This document shows, piece after piece, positions 1-7,049 of a stretch of 26,305 nt of DNA (the first letter of the stretch is position 1; each line of letters opens with the position of its first letter). Under the pieces are notes generated by a model, which saw only the letters and a program-made list of their open reading frames with translations, did not search any database and was not told where the DNA came from. This DNA comes from a virus, in IMG/VR virus record IMGVR_UViG_3300008740_000041, positions 1 to 26,305 of that record; one strand, given 5' to 3'. The position numbers were made by a program, and so were the translations under genes.

Positions 1-33
1 GGCTGGGGTAGGGGGGTAGGGGCAGGGGTAGGG
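1..33 (+). repeat. G-rich telomere-like tract with G-quadruplex potential
   Basis: Five G runs (5-8, 11-16, 19-22, 25-28, 31-33) are separated by the dinucleotides TA, TA, CA and TA. This meets the usual rule for an intramolecular G-quadruplex on the plus strand. It resembles an imperfect GGGGTA repeat. The composition is the opposite of the AT-rich rest of the window. It could be a real genome-end or intergenic element, or a contig-end artefact; the sequence alone cannot decide. Confidence 0.6.
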
Positions 34-89
34 ATGAGATAGATGGGATGAGGTTGGCTCAGGATCAGACGATAGATAGCTAGTAGAGA

Positions 90-221
90 GGGGAAAGATG
101 AATCATAGGGGAGGGAGGAGGGGGTAAAGGCAAAACGTAAACGTAAACGCAAAAAAAAACAAAGGGGCCCCAAAGAGGGAAACGAACTTTTCCTGAAAAA
201 AAAAGGGGGGAGGGGAGGGGG
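90..221 (+). repeat. Further low-complexity G-run blocks
   Basis: G runs recur at 90-93, 108-111, 113-115 and 120-124, and again as a dense block at 205-210, 212-215 and 217-221 directly after a nine-A run. Between them lie two tandem CGTAAA units (136-147), a nine-A run and the palindrome GGGGCCCC (164-171). No open reading frame crosses the area. The second and third G clusters could also form quadruplex or G-triplex structures. Function unknown. Confidence 0.5.
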
Positions 222-416
222 CTACCCTATACTCCTATATACGTGATAATATTTTTTTTTAACGTCCCCTATATACGAAAATATATTCTATATTTTCTTA
301 CTACCCATACTATATATACCTTATATAAGGGGATAAGGGTGAATTTCTTTGTAAATTTTAGTTTTTATATGTGAATAGCTATACTATGCAAACATTCAAA
401 ATTCAAACACAAAATT
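222..416 (+). promoter_or_regulatory. AT-rich leader upstream of the first gene, probable promoter region
   Basis: This gene-free stretch changes abruptly from G-rich to A/T-rich. It carries a 10-nt direct repeat, CCTATATACG at 234-243 and 268-277, and a perfect 12-nt palindrome, CCTTATATAAGG at 319-330. Nearer the gene there is TATACT (380-385) and a weak Bacteroidota-like pair, TTTG (348-351) and TATATGTG (366-373), but the spacing is shorter than the usual -33/-7 promoter. It is the obvious place for a promoter serving the rightward operon. The exact start site is not resolved. Confidence 0.35.
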
Positions 417-722
417 ATGGCAAGTAGAAGATCAGACTTAGATCAAACACAAGATATGCTCAATCGCATGAAAACAAACGGTAATGATGATGATGATTAT
501 ACCACGTATGGAAGACCAGAAACCTACACAGGAGAAGATGGAGCTACTTATTCCGGAGATCATATTGATGAAGGAAACTTAAGTGCCAAGCATTTTGTTG
601 AGAAAAAAGGTCCATATGTAACTGTATTAGAAGCTACAGATAAATTTCCTGCTGGATTTAAATTATATACTACTGGTAAATCTTTAAAACAAGATAAAAG
701 TGGTAATGTAATAGATGAATAA
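417..722 (+). CDS. Hypothetical protein (101 aa)
   Basis: I do not recognise this protein. It is a hydrophilic 101-residue product with a basic start (MASRRSDLDQTQD), an Asp-rich stretch near residues 23-27 and a C-terminal half rich in beta-prone residues and ending in DE. It has no signal peptide or membrane segment. The ATG sits in the AAATTATG context seen at several other genes here, with no Shine-Dalgarno. It is the first gene after the long non-coding leader, so it probably opens the operon. A tiny candidate gene follows directly at its stop (TAAATG). Confidence 0.75.
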   Translation: MASRRSDLDQTQDMLNRMKTNGNDDDDYTTYGRPETYTGEDGATYSGDHIDEGNLSAKHFVEKKGPYVTVLEATDKFPAGFKLYTTGKSLKQDKSGNVIDE

Positions 723-827
723 ATGTACAAATATAATATCAGTACCACTTCACTTGCATATCGAATTATAAGAAAGAAACTAAACCAACAATTTAAAAAA
801 TTTAAACATGGCGGACGAAAACGGTAG
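723..827 (+). CDS. Possible 34-aa basic microprotein
   Basis: A short frame starts with ATG immediately after the previous stop (TAAATG) and ends in TAG 20 nt inside the next gene. The peptide is strongly basic (many Lys/Arg, MYKYNISTTS at the start, GGRKR at the end). It fills what would otherwise be an 85-nt gap in a tightly packed operon. Such a short frame can arise by chance, so this is only a candidate. If it is not a gene, the gap would be an untranslated spacer ahead of the gene at 808. Confidence 0.3.
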   Translation: MYKYNISTTSLAYRIIRKKLNQQFKKFKHGGRKR

Positions 828-1296
828 CAGTTTGGGTAAAACAAACGATGATTTTATAAAGTTTGATTACTCTGACAAGCACAAAGCAGATAAAAGTAGA
901 TTTAAATCTAAACGCGAAATAAAGCAAATTCTTAAAGATAAAACTAAATCTAGCATTAGACCAAATAGCAATTTAGGCCCAGACGCAAGTACAGGAAGTC
1001 CTGATACTGGTCCATGGGATGAACACCAAGAAGAAAAAACTAACATAGAACTAGGAGATGCTGAAAAATCCTATGGAGGATCTAGTAATATTTTAAGTGG
1101 CGCAGGTAAGAGTATGTCAGAAATTTTTAGTAAGATGGCTTCAACAGCTGCGCTCTCTGCAGTAAGTAGCAAAATGTTAAAAGACGCGCTGCCGAGACCA
1201 GTGATACCTAAAGAAAATATTACTATAAATCCAAGTGATATTGATCCACGTGGTCCATTAGGACATAGTGAAGATGATCCATATAGTAACGACTAA
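808..1296 (+). CDS. Hypothetical protein, charged N-terminus (162 aa)
   Basis: The family is not recognised. Residues 1-60 are rich in Lys and Asp, with a basic segment near 29-48 (SRFKSKREIKQILKDKTKSS). The middle is Gly/Ser/Asp-rich and probably disordered. An Ala/Ser-rich helix candidate (SKMASTAALSAVSSKML) lies around residues 108-124, and the C-terminus is Pro/Asp-rich. Nothing points to an enzyme. The ATG lies after an A-rich leader (TTTAAAC). It sits directly upstream of the large fibre gene (10-nt gap), so a virion or assembly role is plausible but unproven. Confidence 0.75.
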   Translation: MADENGSSLGKTNDDFIKFDYSDKHKADKSRFKSKREIKQILKDKTKSSIRPNSNLGPDASTGSPDTGPWDEHQEEKTNIELGDAEKSYGGSSNILSGAGKSMSEIFSKMASTAALSAVSSKMLKDALPRPVIPKENITINPSDIDPRGPLGHSEDDPYSND

Positions 1297-1306
1297 AAAA
1301 TAAGTA

Positions 1307-3442
1307 ATGGCAATAATATATACATATCCATTAGCTACTACAATAGATGCTGACGATACTTTAATACTGTCCAAAACCAATAACAAAAATGCAACAAGAA
1401 CAGTTAAGGTAAGTACTATTGCGGGTTATTTTGGAGTAGCTAATGCATGGAATAGAATTGATGCTAATGGTTCAGGAGTAGTTCAAGCAGTAGGAACTGA
1501 TCAACTACTGAATCTTACTTCAGGATCTTTAACTTTTACAACACCCGCTCCAGATACTATAAATATTGAAGCTCCTCCTGGGGATGGTAATATAGCAGAT
1601 AGGAATTTAACATTCACTAATAATTGGAATGCAGATTTAATAGATTTTACCTGGGAAATTATAGATAGCACTTTGCCTGCTCTTCAACAAAATATAATGT
1701 CATTTGACAAAGATATAATTGGGATAGGTGGAAATGAAAGTGCTTGGAGTATTCCTATCAATGAAAGAAATTTAGGTGGTGCAGTAGATCCAGGAACTGG
1801 TGCAGCTGGTCCTCCTTGGCCTGGTAATATATTCTTAGGTGGAGATAATGCAGGTTCCTCTAGTCATCAATTTTTAGATACATCGATAAGTTTAGGTGTT
1901 AATGCACTACCTTTCGCTGGTCAAACTGATTACTTTGGTACTAGTGGTGCAGGAAGTGAAAATGATACAGAATGTGTAGCTATAGGTTATAATTCTTTAT
2001 TGAATTGGGGAATATTAGGTGCTGTAGGTGGAGAACAAGGTGGACAAAATATTGCTATTGGACCCTACTCTCAGTCTTTAAATCAAGGTTTCGCAACTCC
2101 TACCACAACAGGTTCTTACAATGTTAGTATAGGTGGTCGATCTTTAGAAGACCTTAATGCTGGAGAAATGAATACAGCTTTAGGTCATAATGCAGCGTGG
2201 CTAGCTACAACAGCTAGTCGTAATCTAGTAGCAGGTATGGAAGTAGCCAATGGAGTACCTAATAATGTAGGTACAGGTTATACTCCTGTTGGTTTAGTAT
2301 TAGGATCAGATAATTTAATATTAGGTTATCATGCAGATGTAGATGACACAGAAGGTGCGTTGGTAATAGGTAACGAATCATTCACTGCAAATAGTTTAAT
2401 AGCTGGTGGAGGTCAAGGAGAAGCAGATTATACTTTGGTAATTGGTAACTCTAGTCAATCATTTGGAGAATTTAATTTAGTTATAGGTAATTTAAACACA
2501 CAAGGAGTAGGTGGTATTAACGGTATAAGAGATGCAGGGCTAGGTTTAGCTACCGCTATTGGTCACTCAGCAACAGTATATAATCCCAATCCATTTGCTT
2601 TTCCAGATCAATATACCCACGCTACTGCTATAGGTACTTTTGTAGAAGTAAATGGTTATGCAAATGATGCAATTGGAGAAGCTGCTAAAATAGGTGATCC
2701 TGGTATAATAGCAGAAAGAGATGTAGCAAACAATGTAACTATAGGTAATTATAGTACTTTAATTAGTAATCGATCAGTAAACGTTGGTATTGATTCTAGT
2801 TTAGGTACACCAGGTGCTGGAATTCCAATAGCAGATGCTGTAGCAATTGGTTATGGTAATAACGTACAGTTTAGTGGTGGTGTTTCTTTAGGATCTTTTT
2901 CTGTTCCAATAGCAGATAACGAATTTAGAGTAATGTTAGGTGGTTCACCAGACATAAGTTTAGTTGGACAAGCAGCTGGCTCTGGAATAAATAGTCTTAT
3001 ATCATTAGCGGGTGACTTAGATATAAGGGGTAATAAACTTTATGTAAACCCTGTAGATTCTCCAAATAAACTTACTTTCTTTTACGAACAAGTTGAATTT
3101 AGAGGACAAACTAACGCTCAACAAGAGACTGCGGGAATTATTACCGCTGCCGCTCCATATGCACCTGATATGAACAAAGGTGATATATTGAATGTAACTA
3201 TAGATGGAGGAGCCGGACCAGTTATTACTTTTAATGATGCTGATAATAGAACACCAGGTACTTATATATGGATTATCGCGCAAGGTGCTGCTCCAGCTAC
3301 TATAGCTTGGGCGGGTCCTTCTTATCGTTGGCAAGGTGGTGTTCCACCAGTTTTGAGTGTAAACCCAGCAGATGTAGATATTATTACATTTGTTTGTGAT
3401 GATGCGGGGAATATGTTTGGATCGGCTATAACAGGATTTTAA
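1307..3442 (+). CDS. Tail fibre / adhesin with YadA-head-like beta-roll repeats (711 aa)
   Basis: Probable virion fibre for host attachment. The N-terminus (residues about 10-43, DADDTLILSKTNNKNATRTV) resembles the short adaptor segment seen at the start of many phage fibres. From about residue 190 to 545 there are roughly 15 repeats around a [A/V/L]-[I/L]-G core (CVAIGYNS, NIAIGPYS, NVSIGGRS, TALGHNA, LVIGNES, LVIGNSS, TAIGHSA, VTIGNYS, VAIGYGN, VSLGSFS). This is the periodicity of trimeric-autotransporter head domains (left-handed parallel beta-roll). The last 60 residues (TYIWIIAQG, YRWQGGVPPVL, DIITFV) match a C-terminal motif common on phage fibres. It is probably a trimer. The fibre call is firm; the receptor is unknown. 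The next gene starts on the base after its stop. Confidence 0.8.
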   Translation: MAIIYTYPLATTIDADDTLILSKTNNKNATRTVKVSTIAGYFGVANAWNRIDANGSGVVQAVGTDQLLNLTSGSLTFTTPAPDTINIEAPPGDGNIADRNLTFTNNWNADLIDFTWEIIDSTLPALQQNIMSFDKDIIGIGGNESAWSIPINERNLGGAVDPGTGAAGPPWPGNIFLGGDNAGSSSHQFLDTSISLGVNALPFAGQTDYFGTSGAGSENDTECVAIGYNSLLNWGILGAVGGEQGGQNIAIGPYSQSLNQGFATPTTTGSYNVSIGGRSLEDLNAGEMNTALGHNAAWLATTASRNLVAGMEVANGVPNNVGTGYTPVGLVLGSDNLILGYHADVDDTEGALVIGNESFTANSLIAGGGQGEADYTLVIGNSSQSFGEFNLVIGNLNTQGVGGINGIRDAGLGLATAIGHSATVYNPNPFAFPDQYTHATAIGTFVEVNGYANDAIGEAAKIGDPGIIAERDVANNVTIGNYSTLISNRSVNVGIDSSLGTPGAGIPIADAVAIGYGNNVQFSGGVSLGSFSVPIADNEFRVMLGGSPDISLVGQAAGSGINSLISLAGDLDIRGNKLYVNPVDSPNKLTFFYEQVEFRGQTNAQQETAGIITAAAPYAPDMNKGDILNVTIDGGAGPVITFNDADNRTPGTYIWIIAQGAAPATIAWAGPSYRWQGGVPPVLSVNPADVDIITFVCDDAGNMFGSAITGF

Positions 3443-3922
3443 ATGAGTATTTTAGCCCCTATAAGTTTTTGGAAAAATCCTGCTCCTGCAGGTCCCACTG
3501 TAGATTGGAAAGCCTATGTAGAAAATGTAAGTGGTGGAGTATGGACTAATGGAATTGGGGGAATTCAATTTGATACTACTGGCTCACCAGGAACAAACGA
3601 TATACAGAACGCTTTTCATGCTGGAGTTAACCCATGGCCCGCACCAGCTCCACTTACAACAATTCAAAACATAACAGATTTAGATTTATCATTTAGTGGA
3701 ATAGCTATACCGGTCGTTAGTGGTGCACTTCCCGTTTTGATTTGGGATGTAGAAATGACTAATACCAATCCAATACCCGATTTAATTACAGGTCCAACAT
3801 GTATAATGAGTGATGGTGTTGGAGCATCTTTACCGTGTTCAGTAACTATTAATGGATTCATAACTCAAGCAGATCCAGGTACACAATGTATTATACATTT
3901 AGTTCAGTGTCCAGGATGTTAA
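3443..3922 (+). CDS. Hypothetical protein, probable virion surface component (159 aa)
   Basis: Not recognised. The ATG follows the fibre stop with no gap, which suggests translational coupling and a related role (fibre partner, tip or decoration). The protein is rich in Gly, Pro, Thr and Ile with alternating beta-like segments and few charges. Five Cys lie in the last 40 residues (TGPTCIMS, LPCSV, TQCII, VQCPGC) and the chain ends in Cys, which is unusual in this window. There is no signal peptide. The Cys could be structural, but nothing shows metal binding. Confidence 0.75.
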   Translation: MSILAPISFWKNPAPAGPTVDWKAYVENVSGGVWTNGIGGIQFDTTGSPGTNDIQNAFHAGVNPWPAPAPLTTIQNITDLDLSFSGIAIPVVSGALPVLIWDVEMTNTNPIPDLITGPTCIMSDGVGASLPCSVTINGFITQADPGTQCIIHLVQCPGC

Positions 3923-3937
3923 TATAAAATAAAAAAT

Positions 3938-4066
3938 ATGCCTACAGCTAGTCAAGAAACAATAGATCGTGTAAATGCAGAACTACCTAAAATACAAAAT
4001 AAAACTAGTGATAAGACTATTGTAGATTTATGTAAATGGATATATGACGATATACAATCACAATAA
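3938..4066 (+). CDS. Small hypothetical protein (42 aa)
   Basis: I read a 42-residue frame starting MPTASQETIDRVNAELPK and ending WIYDDIQSQ before TAA. The ATG follows an A-rich leader (AAAATAAAAAATATG), as for neighbouring genes, and the frame fills the 154-nt gap between two longer genes. The composition is helical and acidic with no membrane segment. The family is unknown. Its start context and packing argue for a real gene. Confidence 0.5.
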   Translation: MPTASQETIDRVNAELPKIQNKTSDKTIVDLCKWIYDDIQSQ

Positions 4067-4076
4067 ATAAAGTAAT

Positions 4077-4373
4077 ATGCCTGATAAAGAAGAAAAAAGA
4101 AATTATAAACATATAATTAAAAGTACTCGCCCAATAGTAAAACCACCTTATAAAGGAGACATAGTACACACAGAAGCAAAAACTAAAAGTCGTATTCCAT
4201 CGGAACAACTGATAAGGAAATTAGAAAGACTGACAAGTGGTAAACAAATAGGAGATAATAAAAACACTTATGTTACCAGATTAATAAATTATATAGAAAA
4301 AAATTTAGAGGTTCGAGATGATAAAAAAATAAATGATTTATTAAACAGATCAAAACAAATGATAAAAAAATAA
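4077..4373 (+). CDS. Hypothetical basic protein (98 aa)
   Basis: Not recognised. It is a Lys-rich, soluble 98-aa protein with a charged start (MPDKEEKRNYKH) and a likely helical C-terminal half (residues about 43-98) with regularly spaced Leu/Ile, ending KQMIKK. It may bind nucleic acid or a partner, but no motif shows this. It lies just upstream of the chaperonin genes, separated by a 25-nt A/T-only leader that appears to be the start region for groEL. Confidence 0.7.
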   Translation: MPDKEEKRNYKHIIKSTRPIVKPPYKGDIVHTEAKTKSRIPSEQLIRKLERLTSGKQIGDNKNTYVTRLINYIEKNLEVRDDKKINDLLNRSKQMIKK

Positions 4374-4401
4374 AATAAATTTAACTTAATTTAATCAAAT
4401 G
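4373..4401 (+). promoter_or_regulatory. A/T-only leader before groEL
   Basis: The stretch AAAATAAATTTAA (4372-4384) just upstream of groEL recurs at 8631-8643 ahead of the gene at 8648. A related 16-mer stands before the gene at 11733. It is probably a translation-initiation leader in a host that does not use Shine-Dalgarno pairing. A promoter role cannot be excluded. Confidence 0.35.
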
Positions 4402-5955
4402 AATGAAACAATTGTTAAGCATCTTAACTTCGGTATAGATGCTAGAGATAAAGTGTTTGAAGGTATAGAGAAACTAACAAAAGCAGTTAGTTCTACTTTA
4501 GGTGCTAGTGGTAAATGTGTAATATTAGAAGATCAACACGGTAATCCTCAAATTACTAAAGATGGTGTTACAGTAGCAAATAGTATTATATTATTAGACC
4601 CAGTAGAAAATATGGGATCTAAATTATTAAAGGAAGCTGCTAGAAATACAGTGAAAGAAGCTGGAGATGGAACAACAACTGCTACGGTTCTAGCTTATGC
4701 TATTTTATGTGAAGCATATAAATATATAGAAAAAGAAACTCCTAGAAATTTAAAACTAGGAATTAACAAAGCTGTAGAAAAAGTAATTAAATATTTAGAA
4801 ACTAACTCTTCTAAAGTAAAAGGTAAGAAAATAGAACAAGTTGCTACCATTTCTGCTAATAACGATAACGAATTAGGTCAAATAATAGGGGAAGCATTCA
4901 AACAAGTGGATGAGACGGGATTAGTGATGATGGAAACTAATGATGAACCTTTAACGTATGTAGAGAGTATAGAAGGAGTGCAATATGAGCGTGGATTAAA
5001 GAATGATCACTTTATAACCAACAAAGGTAAAGGTACAGCAGAGTTAATTAACCCATTAGTATTAATAGTAGAAACCCCTATAGAAAACATTAGAAAAATT
5101 CAAAGTGTTTTAGAACATGTAATAAAAAATAAGCGTTCATTACTAATTATAGGTGATACTGATCCTCAAGTTGTAAATGCTTTAGCCATGAATAAGGTTA
5201 ATGGTCATATAAAGGTTAATGTAGTTGATGCACCTGTATATGGAATAAGTAAGAGAGATACTTTAGATGATTTAGCATTATTAACCAAAGCTACTATAAT
5301 AAATGAAGATCTAGGTGATGATATGGATATGATTGATATAAGTCACTTAGGAGAATGTAATAAGAGTACTACTACTAGAAGCGATACTATATTACAAGTT
5401 GAAGACTATGATACGGAAGTAGAATCTTTAATTGAATCTTTAAAAGAACGAATAAGAAAAGCTGGTCATAAAGCCATTGTTAAGAATTTAGAAAAAAGAT
5501 TAGCTCGACTGTGTGCAAAAGTTGCTATAGTTAAAGTAGGTGCTAATTCTGAAGTAGAGTTAAAAGAAAAAAGAGATAGAGTCGAAGATGCGATTTGTGC
5601 TACAAAAGCCGCGGTTAAAGAGGGTATAGTACCTGGAGGAGGTATTGCATTATTAAATGCTTCCTCAACTATTAAAGCAGAATCTATAGGTGAACAAGTG
5701 TTATTAGAAGCAATTAAAGCTCCTTACAATATTATCTTGGAAAATGCTGGTATAGATGATTACGAACCACCAACAATAAAAGGTAGAGGATTAGATGTGG
5801 TTACAGGCAAAACAGTAAGTATGGTAAAGTCCGGAATAATAGATCCACTGCTTGTTACAAAAAGTGCGTTACGAAACGCGGCTTCAGTAGCCACTACCAT
5901 TTTGTCGACTGATTGTGTAATTAATAATTTAAGAGCACATGAGAGCGATAGGTAA
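4399..5955 (+). CDS. groEL: GroEL-type chaperonin (518 aa)
   Basis: ATP-driven group I chaperonin subunit, expected to form rings that fold phage (probably capsid or tail) proteins in the cytoplasm. By comparison with E. coli GroEL, the equatorial ATP-site motifs are present: ITKDGVTV (K54, D55), GDGTTTATV (D90, equivalent to D87), RVEDA (D397, equivalent to catalytic D398), PGGGIAL (413-415) and GIIDPLLVTKSALRNAASVA (Asp in the D495 position). The apical domain is about 190-370. The chain stops at NNLRAHESDR, so the flexible GGM-repeat tail is missing. Several apical positions that bind substrate and GroES differ (Y199 is Leu, L200 is Lys, Y203 is His, L234 is Gln). It overlaps groES by 17 nt. 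The gene's AT-rich codon use matches its neighbours, so it is not a recent host acquisition. Confidence 0.95.
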   Translation: MNETIVKHLNFGIDARDKVFEGIEKLTKAVSSTLGASGKCVILEDQHGNPQITKDGVTVANSIILLDPVENMGSKLLKEAARNTVKEAGDGTTTATVLAYAILCEAYKYIEKETPRNLKLGINKAVEKVIKYLETNSSKVKGKKIEQVATISANNDNELGQIIGEAFKQVDETGLVMMETNDEPLTYVESIEGVQYERGLKNDHFITNKGKGTAELINPLVLIVETPIENIRKIQSVLEHVIKNKRSLLIIGDTDPQVVNALAMNKVNGHIKVNVVDAPVYGISKRDTLDDLALLTKATIINEDLGDDMDMIDISHLGECNKSTTTRSDTILQVEDYDTEVESLIESLKERIRKAGHKAIVKNLEKRLARLCAKVAIVKVGANSEVELKEKRDRVEDAICATKAAVKEGIVPGGGIALLNASSTIKAESIGEQVLLEAIKAPYNIILENAGIDDYEPPTIKGRGLDVVTGKTVSMVKSGIIDPLLVTKSALRNAASVATTILSTDCVINNLRAHESDR

Positions 5956-6199
5956 ACATATAATTTTAAAAGAAACTAAAGAAAGTGGTACTTTAACTGC
6001 TGGAGGTTTAGAACTCGGAGAAAAACACCGAGAAGATATAAGATATAGAAAAGGTACAGTAGCGTTAGTAGGGGAAGAAATAAATGTTATACAAACAGGT
6101 GATGAAATTTATTTTGATAGACACGCTGGTTGTAATTTAGAAGTTAAAGATGATATTTATAGGGTGATAAAAGAACAAGACGTGGTGATAGTGTTATGA
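5939..6199 (+). CDS. groES: GroES-type co-chaperonin (86 aa)
   Basis: Lid subunit for a chaperonin, expected to act as a heptamer capping the GroEL ring. Visible family features are the N-terminal strand (MRAIGKHIILKETKESG), the mobile loop with TAGGLELGEKHRED (about 14-36), the core GTVALVG, the pattern TGDEIYFDRHAG, and an end resembling the YLIMKESDILAVI strand (YRVIKEQDVVIVL). At 86 aa it is slightly shorter than the usual 95-97. The mobile-loop anchor reads LEL where bacterial GroES has IVL, so an acidic residue replaces the middle hydrophobic one. The gene starts inside groEL (17-nt overlap), and the order groEL-groES is the reverse of the usual bacterial operon. Its stop overlaps the next start (ATGA). 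Confidence 0.88.
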   Translation: MRAIGKHIILKETKESGTLTAGGLELGEKHREDIRYRKGTVALVGEEINVIQTGDEIYFDRHAGCNLEVKDDIYRVIKEQDVVIVL

Positions 6200-6639
6200 G
6201 AAAATTAACATCAAAAGATCTAAAAGATTTAAATTTACTTAAGCATTATAGAATTATACGTAAATGGGCAGCTAAAACCTGTAATATTAAAGAATCAGAC
6301 CTAGAGCTTCTAATATATTTAGATGCAATAGATTTTTTTACAAGAAAAGATTTTAAAGAAGGTACATATTCTTACAGCTGGGACAATAGGCGCTGGAACA
6401 GATTATTAAAAGAGGGTTGGATCGTAGTTTGGCGAGAGCGAAATAGAACAACACAAAAATACAATATCTATAAAGTTTCATTTAAGTGCAAGCAGCTAAT
6501 AAGTCGCATGTACCGAATTATGTTAGGGGAAGAGGAAATACCTACAAGTCTTCAGCGTAACCCTATAATGAAAAGAAAGAGTTATATGGATAAAGTTCTT
6601 TCATATAGTATTTTACAAGCAAATAAAGACAAAATATGA
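6196..6639 (+). CDS. Putative winged-helix (MarR-like) DNA-binding protein (147 aa)
   Basis: The layout suggests a winged helix-turn-helix. Helices cover about residues 9-29 (LNLLKHYRIIRKWAAK) and 34-48 (ESDLELLIYLDAIDFFT). A recognition-helix candidate lies at about 63-75 (WDNRRWNRLLKEG), then a beta wing (WIVVWRERNRTTQKYNIYKV), then a long basic helix (CKQLISRMYRIMLGEE). MarR-family proteins follow this order. The C-terminal 35 residues are basic. The start overlaps the groES stop by 4 nt and the stop overlaps the next gene the same way, so it is translated as part of the chaperonin cassette. It may be a late regulator or a virion-associated DNA-binding protein. The fold is inferred from pattern only. 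Confidence 0.55.
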   Translation: MRKLTSKDLKDLNLLKHYRIIRKWAAKTCNIKESDLELLIYLDAIDFFTRKDFKEGTYSYSWDNRRWNRLLKEGWIVVWRERNRTTQKYNIYKVSFKCKQLISRMYRIMLGEEEIPTSLQRNPIMKRKSYMDKVLSYSILQANKDKI

Positions 6640-7049
6640 GTTATTCACGACCCACAAAAATTGAAGATGCAGCTGGTTTGATAGCTGGCCAAAAAGCTTT
6701 AGAAAAATCTCAAAGTGGAAAAACTACTTTTAAACCTAAAGATGAAAACACATTAAGCGATTTAGCTGGAGATTTAAACATGGAGGACGCTGGAGCAGTA
6801 ACTACAGAAGTAAATCCTAGCGATGGAGTTGAAGTATCAGGAGTAGATTTAACTACAGGTGCTTCAGCAATGTTGGGTGATCAGGGTTTTTATAAAAGTG
6901 GTGGTCCTATAAACGATCCCAATTTTTACAAAGGACAAGGTGTAGTAGATAATAGTGATCCAGGATTTTATGTAAATCCAAAAACTGAAAAAACTACTAC
7001 TAATCCAGATGATATAGAAGCAAACTTATTAGCCAACTTACAAAAATAA
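6636..7049 (+). CDS. Hypothetical protein with FYK repeats (137 aa)
   Basis: Not recognised. It is hydrophilic and probably largely disordered, rich in Gly, Asp, Asn and Thr. Three spaced aromatic motifs (GFYKSGG at 84, NFYKGQG at 96, GFYVNPK at 110) recur every 12-13 residues and look like short linear motifs. The N-terminus (KIEDAAGLIAGQKALEKSQ) may form a helix. It is coupled to the preceding gene by an ATGA overlap. The repeats suggest a binding peptide or virion component; there is no enzymatic signature. Confidence 0.7.
   Translation: MSYSRPTKIEDAAGLIAGQKALEKSQSGKTTFKPKDENTLSDLAGDLNMEDAGAVTTEVNPSDGVEVSGVDLTTGASAMLGDQGFYKSGGPINDPNFYKGQGVVDNSDPGFYVNPKTEKTTTNPDDIEANLLANLQK

Noticed and set aside
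1-33. True eukaryotic-type telomere repeat
   Set aside because: The units are irregular (G runs of 4, 6, 4, 4, 3 with TA or CA spacers) and there are only five. The rest of the window is plainly a tailed phage.
560-844. Minus-strand open frame opposite the first genes
   Set aside because: It lies opposite two well-packed plus-strand genes, has a low-complexity aromatic/hydrophobic composition typical of antisense reading of AT-rich code, and no other gene here is on the minus strand.
1978-2900. DNA-level tandem repeat or CRISPR-like array in the fibre gene
   Set aside because: The repetition is at protein level (I-G motifs) with variable spacing and codons. There are no identical direct repeats with unique spacers.
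3017-3334. Minus-strand 105-aa frame opposite the fibre gene
   Set aside because: Antisense shadow of the repeat-rich fibre; Ser/Ile/Tyr low complexity and no start context.
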